Shown piece by piece: positions 6,181-10,173 of a stretch of 10,173 nt of DNA. Origin of the DNA: Nocardioides sp. (GTDB lineage: Bacteria; Actinomycetota; Actinomycetes; Propionibacteriales; Nocardioidaceae); assembly GCA_025965295.1 (NCBI GenBank), contig JAOPXF010000019.1:1-10173 (forward strand), given 5' to 3'. How positions within the stretch are numbered: the first letter of the stretch is position 1; each line of letters starts with the position of its first letter. The notes beneath the pieces are model-generated. The model ran no database searches, was not told where the DNA came from, and saw only the letters and a list, made by a program, of their open reading frames with translations. The position numbers and the translations under genes were made by a program.

Positions 6181-7655
6181 GTGCCGAGCCGCACCCGGTC
6201 CCGATCACCGGCGTCACGGGCGGCTCCGAGGGCGTCGAGGCGACGTACTCCCACGTGCTCGCGCTCGCGACGACCTACGACACCGCCGGCAACCAGATGC
6301 GCGACTGGGCGGGCATCGGCGCGCGCACCATGCGCAACGGCGACCTGGTCGAGTCCGCGATCCTGGCGCCGATCAGCTTCGGCGAGGCCGAGGTCGCCGT
6401 CCTCGCCGCCACGACCGGGCCCGACGGTGTCCTCGTCGAGTCGCTCGCCTGGGAGACCGACGCGATCCTGATCCGGGTCACCGTGCGCGTCTTCCGCGAG
6501 ACCGACGACCTCGTGCACGGCGCCTTCGAGGTGGTCGACTACCTCGTTGGCCGGATGATCGGCATGACCCTGGTCGTCACCGCCCCCGCCCTGCTGCTCG
6601 GCGCGATCACCGCCGGGCCGCTGGCGTACGTCGTGTGGCAGCACCTGCCGCCCGCCCTCCAGCAGCAGCTCCAGGACGACGCCGCCGGGGCCGGCGCCGA
6701 CCTCGAGGACTGGCTCGCGCAGCACCCCGAGGTGCTCCAGCACCTCATCAACGGTGGCGGTGGCCTGCTCGACGGGCTGTGGGACGGGGTCACTCCCCTC
6801 ACCCCCGGCGGGCCCTTCGGCATCCCGTCCTTCACCCCCGACACCGAGTCGGCGGCCGGCCTGCTCGCCGCGCTCTACGGCGACGACAGCCCGTTCGAGA
6901 CCCACTCGACAGACCTCACCGTCCCGAGCGGCACCGTCCAGCCGGGCAGCCTGGCCGACGTGATCGCGCACCTCGGCGAGACCAACGACCTCTCCAACGA
7001 CCAGCACCCCGAGAACAACGGCACGATCGAGATCCAGACCATCGACGACGGGCACGGCGGCGTGCGGCACATCGTCTACCTGCCCGGCACCGACGACATG
7101 GCCACGCTGCCCTGGACCCAGGACGGCGACGTGCGCGACATGGCGACCAACTTCGCCCTGATCAACGGTCAGGACACCGCCTACACCCAGGGCATCCTGC
7201 AGGCGATGCACGACGCGGGCATCAAGCCCGGCGACCCGGTGCTGCTCGCCGGCCACAGCCAGGGCGGCATGGAGGCCGCGGCCATCCTCAGCACCAACCA
7301 CGACTACAACGTCACCAACGTGGTCACGGCCGGCTCCCCGACCGCCCAGGTCGACGGGTTCCCGCCCGGCACCCACGTGATCTCGCTCGAGAACCAGGGC
7401 GACGTGGTGCCCCTCCTCGACGGCGAGGAGAACCCCGACTCGCCCCAGCAGGTCACGGTCCACTTCAACGACCAGGGGAGCAGCGTCGGCGACAGCCACG
7501 GGCTCGACCACTACGCCAACGGCGCGGCCGCGGTGGACGCCTGCGACGACCCGTCACTCCAGGAGCAGCTCGCCAACCTCCAGGCCAACGGCTATCTCGG
7601 CACCGACGGCCAGCAGGTCACCAGCCAGGTCTTCCAGATCACCCGCAACCCCTAG
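6177..7655 (+). CDS. Alpha/beta hydrolase (lipase-like) with WXG-like N-terminus and membrane segment; candidate type VII effector
   Basis: This 492-residue protein starts at an ATG overlapping the EspG-like stop by four bases (ATGA), with GGGGG 7 nt upstream. Residues 15-125 are helical, with Trp44-Ala-Gly46 as a possible WxG turn. Residues 127-154 form a strong hydrophobic stretch, probably one membrane helix or a re-entrant hairpin. A Gly/Pro-rich linker (190-225) leads to an alpha/beta-hydrolase domain (about 240-455) with VLLAGHSQGGMEAA (355-368), nucleophile Ser361, likely acid Asp409 in NQGDVVPLLDG, and likely histidine His441 or His445 in SHGLDHYAN. The domain looks like a lipase or esterase. 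There is no classical signal peptide, and the helical front plus neighbours suggest export by a type VII system. Whether it is an antibacterial toxin, an envelope lipase or a membrane enzyme is unknown. The hydrolase call is firm; the effector role is inferred. Confidence 0.75.
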   Translation: MSAEPHPVPITGVTGGSEGVEATYSHVLALATTYDTAGNQMRDWAGIGARTMRNGDLVESAILAPISFGEAEVAVLAATTGPDGVLVESLAWETDAILIRVTVRVFRETDDLVHGAFEVVDYLVGRMIGMTLVVTAPALLLGAITAGPLAYVVWQHLPPALQQQLQDDAAGAGADLEDWLAQHPEVLQHLINGGGGLLDGLWDGVTPLTPGGPFGIPSFTPDTESAAGLLAALYGDDSPFETHSTDLTVPSGTVQPGSLADVIAHLGETNDLSNDQHPENNGTIEIQTIDDGHGGVRHIVYLPGTDDMATLPWTQDGDVRDMATNFALINGQDTAYTQGILQAMHDAGIKPGDPVLLAGHSQGGMEAAAILSTNHDYNVTNVVTAGSPTAQVDGFPPGTHVISLENQGDVVPLLDGEENPDSPQQVTVHFNDQGSSVGDSHGLDHYANGAAAVDACDDPSLQEQLANLQANGYLGTDGQQVTSQVFQITRNP

Positions 7656-8930
7656 TCACAGCCCGGCGACGAGGTTCCTCGCCACGAAGCCGTTGCGCAC
7701 CCGCTGCGGGTGGTCGCCCACGTGCACGCTCTGCGTGATCCGGCCGGTCCGGTAGGAGATCTTCGAGATCTTGTCCGAGCCGCTCCACGAGATGTAGCAG
7801 GAGCTGCCGTTCCAGCTGGGCGTGACCCAGTAGGGCTTGAGCCCGCCCTCGAGCAGCTTGCCCCGCTCGAACGTCCGGGCGTCCACGACCGTCGCGTAGT
7901 CCGACATGGTGCCGGCGACGCAGATCTTCGTGCCGCGGGGGTTCATCGCGATCCCGTGGTGCGCGGAGTCGAGGAGGTACTGCTCGCGCGGGGTGTCCTT
8001 GACGAGGTTCGGCAGGTGCTTGACCCGGGTGATCTTCCCGGACTTCCGGTCCAGCTCGACGAAGCCGTGGAAGAACGACAGCTGGAAGTAGAACTTCCGC
8101 TCGTCCGGGGAGAGCGTCATCGGCCGCACGGCCGTGCTGACCTTGTCCATGCCGCGGTCGTCGAGCGCCTTGCGCAGGTTGTAGCGACGCTCGATCTTCA
8201 GGGTTCGTGCGTTCACGATCTGCAGCACCCGCTCCTGCTTGCTGGGGTCGGCGACCGGGTCGTCGAGCGGGCTGTAGACCATGCCGATGCTCGCGTGCAG
8301 GATCCGGCGCCCGCCGTCGATGAACACGCTCTCGTGCGGGGAGCCGCCGGAGGGGAACTGGCCGACCTCGGCGCCGTCGGCGACCCGCAGCACGTGGACG
8401 AGGTTGGCGGTCGAGGCGCTGACGACGACCCGCTTGCCGTCCGGCGACATGGCCATGTGGTCGGAGCGGTAGCCCGCGACCGGGAACCGCCACACGATCT
8501 CCTTGGTCTCCAGGCTGATCGCGACGACGTCGGCGAACGAGGGCCGGGAGACGACCAGCAGCGTGCCGTCGTTGGAGGAGTACATGTCGTCGACGAACTG
8601 GTCGTTGCCCTCGCCGATGGCCTCCCGGATGGCCAGGAAGTAGGCCAGCCGGTCGGGGTTGGTCGCGATCTCCTGCATCCGCTCGTCGTAGTCGGGGATC
8701 ACGTTGATCCGCCCGAGCCGCTCGAACGAGCCCGGCGCCAGGACGTCCGCGGTTCCGTCCCAGTTGTTGCCGACGAAGACCGCACGGCGGACGTCGTGGG
8801 ACGGCGTCGCATCCTCTCCGGCGGCGCTGGCCGGGCCCGCGAGCGTCATCGCCAGGAGCGCCGCCAGGGCCGTCAGGAGCAGCCGGACGGGCCGGACGGC
8901 CGGCGTACGGCCTCGGACTGGGCGCGACAT
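7656..8930 (-). CDS. Secreted YncE/YVTN-type beta-propeller protein
   Basis: The 424-residue protein starts best at the ATG at 8930, preceded by AGAGGTGGAG. This start gives a Sec signal peptide: Arg-rich residues 1-16, hydrophobic LLLTALAALLAMTLA (17-31) and an ASA-A site at about 34-37. An upstream in-frame ATG at 9032 would bury the signal. The mature part repeats propeller-blade motifs: MSPDGKRVVVSAS (161-173), LSPDERKFYFQLS (273-285), MNPRGTKICVAG (329-340) and PSWNGSSCYISWSG (371-384), with conserved histidines in SDHMAM, SPHESVF, LHASIG and SAHHGIAM. Cys337 and Cys378 could form a disulfide outside the cell. Such proteins are usually called YncE-like; ligand or enzyme activity is unknown. 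The gene converges on the hydrolase gene with no base between the two stops and is divergent from cassette B. Confidence 0.85.
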   Translation of the reverse strand: MSRPVRGRTPAVRPVRLLLTALAALLAMTLAGPASAAGEDATPSHDVRRAVFVGNNWDGTADVLAPGSFERLGRINVIPDYDERMQEIATNPDRLAYFLAIREAIGEGNDQFVDDMYSSNDGTLLVVSRPSFADVVAISLETKEIVWRFPVAGYRSDHMAMSPDGKRVVVSASTANLVHVLRVADGAEVGQFPSGGSPHESVFIDGGRRILHASIGMVYSPLDDPVADPSKQERVLQIVNARTLKIERRYNLRKALDDRGMDKVSTAVRPMTLSPDERKFYFQLSFFHGFVELDRKSGKITRVKHLPNLVKDTPREQYLLDSAHHGIAMNPRGTKICVAGTMSDYATVVDARTFERGKLLEGGLKPYWVTPSWNGSSCYISWSGSDKISKISYRTGRITQSVHVGDHPQRVRNGFVARNLVAGL

Positions 8931-9088
8931 GGGCTCCACCTCTCGACGATCGGCACGGCGCTCACCGTCCGGTCGCAGGGCCAACGACGGCGCCTGCGCG
9001 GCGGTTACGCGAGATTGTGCCCCCTCCATCACGTTTCGAGAGCCCCGTTAGTGGGAAAGCCGAGTGCAACCCCTGAAGGACGTGATCC
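8931..9088. promoter_or_regulatory. Divergent intergenic region between propeller gene and cassette B
   Basis: This 158-bp region must serve both directions. Rightward, GTTT (9033-9036), a 16-nt spacer and GGGAAA (9053-9058) form a SigB/SigF-like pair that parallels the one before cassette A; GAAGGA (9075-9080) is a clear ribosome site 8 nt before the ATG at 9089. Leftward, the ribosome site of the propeller gene lies at about 8933-8943, and CACAAT read on the minus strand near 9012-9017 is a weak -10 candidate. No gene or strong hairpin is seen. Confidence 0.4.
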
Positions 9089-9532
9089 ATGTACGGCGAC
9101 ACCGACGTGATGCGGAAGCGAGCCGGCCAGCTGCGTGAGCAGGGTGTCGAGATCCGCACCATGGCCGACCACCTGGTCGCGCAGACCGAGGGCATCAGCT
9201 GGTCCGGTCGCGCGGCCGACGCGATGCGCGAGCGTATCCGGGACCGCGCCACCCACCTGCGCGAGGTCGCCTCCGAGCACGACACGGCCGCCGACTCGCT
9301 CGACAAGCACCTCCACGAGGTCGACCGGCTCAAGGACGCCATCGCGGGCCTCGAGCGCAAGGTGACGTCGCTCGTGGCCGACGCCCGCACCCGCGTGGCT
9401 CGCGTCGAGTCCTACGACGACCCCGACGGGGTCAGCCGCACCCCCGACTCCGGCGACCAGCAGCTCGCCGGCTTCGTCCCACCCCCGCCCGGTCACAAGG
9501 ACTGGCTCGCCGTCGACCTCCCTGGACTCTGA
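9089..9532 (+). CDS. WXG100-like helical protein, cassette B (paralogue of the 4805-5251 product)
   Basis: The 147-residue protein begins with MYGDT and has its WxG turn at Trp38-Ser-Gly40, the same position as in the cassette A copy. The helix after it carries AADAMRER and HEVDRLKD (76-83). Residues 101-125 differ fully between the two copies and here are acidic and unstructured, with Tyr109-DDP-Asp113, a YxxxD pattern of the kind that marks type VII export; cassette A has none there. The tail FVPPPPGHKDWLAVDLPGL (129-147) is nearly the same in both. A one-base gap separates it from the next gene, an EspG-like paralogue. It is probably a substrate or partner of an ESX-like secretion system coded elsewhere. 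Paralogy is certain; export is inferred. Confidence 0.75.
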   Translation: MYGDTDVMRKRAGQLREQGVEIRTMADHLVAQTEGISWSGRAADAMRERIRDRATHLREVASEHDTAADSLDKHLHEVDRLKDAIAGLERKVTSLVADARTRVARVESYDDPDGVSRTPDSGDQQLAGFVPPPPGHKDWLAVDLPGL

Positions 9533-9533
9533 C

Positions 9534-10173
9534 ATGACCACGATCGACCTCAGCACCCCGCCCGCGCCGCCGGTGGGACTGCTCGACGCCCTCCCTCGAC
9601 GCGTCGCCCTCACGCTGCCCGAGCTGCGGCTCGTGGCCGCGAGGGCCGGAGGGGCACCGCTGCCCTTCGAGGTGTCCGCACCCTCGGGCGGCTCCGCGCT
9701 GGACGGCCGCCTGGGCGAGTCCCGCGGCTCGGCCGAGGACACGGCGTACGCCGCCGCCCTCGAGGCCCTGCACGACCCGGAGACGTCGCTGTCACGCCGC
9801 GGCCTGATGAGTGACGGCGTCGTCGACGAGGGTCTCCTCGGGGCGGTCGGGCTGCTCGCCACCCCCACGCTCGCGCTCGACGTCGACATCACCGTCGGCG
9901 GCATCCAGGCCAAGGCCTGGCACCGGCAGGCCGGGGAGGCGGTCGCCGCACTCTCCACCGTCGACGGGATCGTCTTCGAGCTGGCGTGGTTCCCCACCAG
10001 CCAGTGGCCGGGCGAGCTCGCCCGGGTCGCGGTCATCCCCGAGGACCTGTCCCTGCACGACTCGAGCCTCCCCCCGGTGGTCGACCTGCCCTACGAGCTG
10101 GCCGACGCCGCGGGCGAGGCCCTCCGCACCGGCCGCTCCGACCTGGTGTCGGTGCTGGTCGCGCAGCACCGCG
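9534..10173 (+). CDS. EspG-like ESX secretion-associated protein, cassette B, partial at window edge
   Basis: The first 213 codons are seen and the gene runs off the right end. The ATG at 9534 follows the WXG stop by one base and has no clear ribosome site of its own, so it is likely translated by coupling. It matches the cassette A protein in order and spacing: LPRRVALTLPELRL (20-33), LDVDITVGG (115-123), FELAWF (148-153), VDLPYEL (183-189) and AGEALRTGRSDL (193-204). The N-terminal loop (45-75) is different and less acidic. It is expected to end near residue 300 and to be followed by an effector gene, by analogy with cassette A. It could be a chaperone specific for its own substrate, since paired EspG proteins in mycobacteria are system-specific. 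Confidence 0.6.
   Translation, partial: MTTIDLSTPPAPPVGLLDALPRRVALTLPELRLVAARAGGAPLPFEVSAPSGGSALDGRLGESRGSAEDTAYAAALEALHDPETSLSRRGLMSDGVVDEGLLGAVGLLATPTLALDVDITVGGIQAKAWHRQAGEAVAALSTVDGIVFELAWFPTSQWPGELARVAVIPEDLSLHDSSLPPVVDLPYELADAAGEALRTGRSDLVSVLVAQHR

Noticed and set aside
6081..7511. Open frame of 476 codons on the minus strand opposite the hydrolase
   Set aside because: The sense strand carries a clear catalytic motif and operon overlaps; the antisense translation is repetitive and has no recognisable fold.
8931..9032. Longer start (ATG at 9032) for the propeller protein
   Set aside because: It would put 34 polar residues before a good signal peptide, and the ATG at 8930 has its own ribosome site.
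7710..9110. Open frame of 466 codons on the plus strand opposite the propeller gene
   Set aside because: The minus-strand frame has a signal peptide and repeated blade motifs; the plus frame has biased, featureless translation.

Overview
The DNA is very GC-rich, with G or C at nearly every third codon position, GTG starts, and several genes whose likely -10 box sits directly before the start codon (leaderless mRNAs). Together with EspG-like proteins and a KstR-type operator motif, this points to an actinobacterium, most plausibly Nocardioides or a close relative. The genus is an inference from style and gene content; no 16S rRNA or species marker is present.

Left third (1-3447): a truncated K+/H+ antiporter gene and a three-part redoxin gene are both read leftward. 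A 47-bp intergenic region separates the redoxin gene from a divergent, rightward FAD-dependent dehydrogenase of the ketosteroid-dehydrogenase/flavocytochrome type. This region holds a perfect match to the published KstR consensus (TNNAACNNGTTNNA) overlapping a probable leaderless promoter, which suggests control by a TetR-type steroid-catabolism repressor. The stop codon of the FAD gene lies inside a long palindrome. A second copy of the palindrome and a nested hairpin fill the gap up to a class I/II aminotransferase gene (3547-4740).

Right two thirds (4805-10173): this is type VII (ESX-like) secretion territory without the secretion machine itself. Cassette A (4805-7655) encodes a WXG-like helical protein, an EspG-like chaperone candidate, and a membrane-anchored or secreted alpha/beta hydrolase with a GHSQGG serine motif. 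The three genes overlap by 1 and 4 bases. Cassette B (9089 to beyond the window edge) repeats the first two genes as clear paralogues in the same order. A secreted beta-propeller gene on the minus strand (7656-8930) lies between the cassettes, directly abutting the hydrolase gene and divergent from cassette B.

The most interesting reading is a small, duplicated 'WXG substrate + EspG-like chaperone + effector' module. Both copies share an N-terminal MYGDT and a C-terminal FVPPPxGxKDWL tail, and possibly a shared alternative-sigma promoter. Cassette B would be predicted to continue with its own effector beyond position 10173. No tRNA, rRNA, CRISPR array, insertion sequence or strong rho-independent terminator was recognised.
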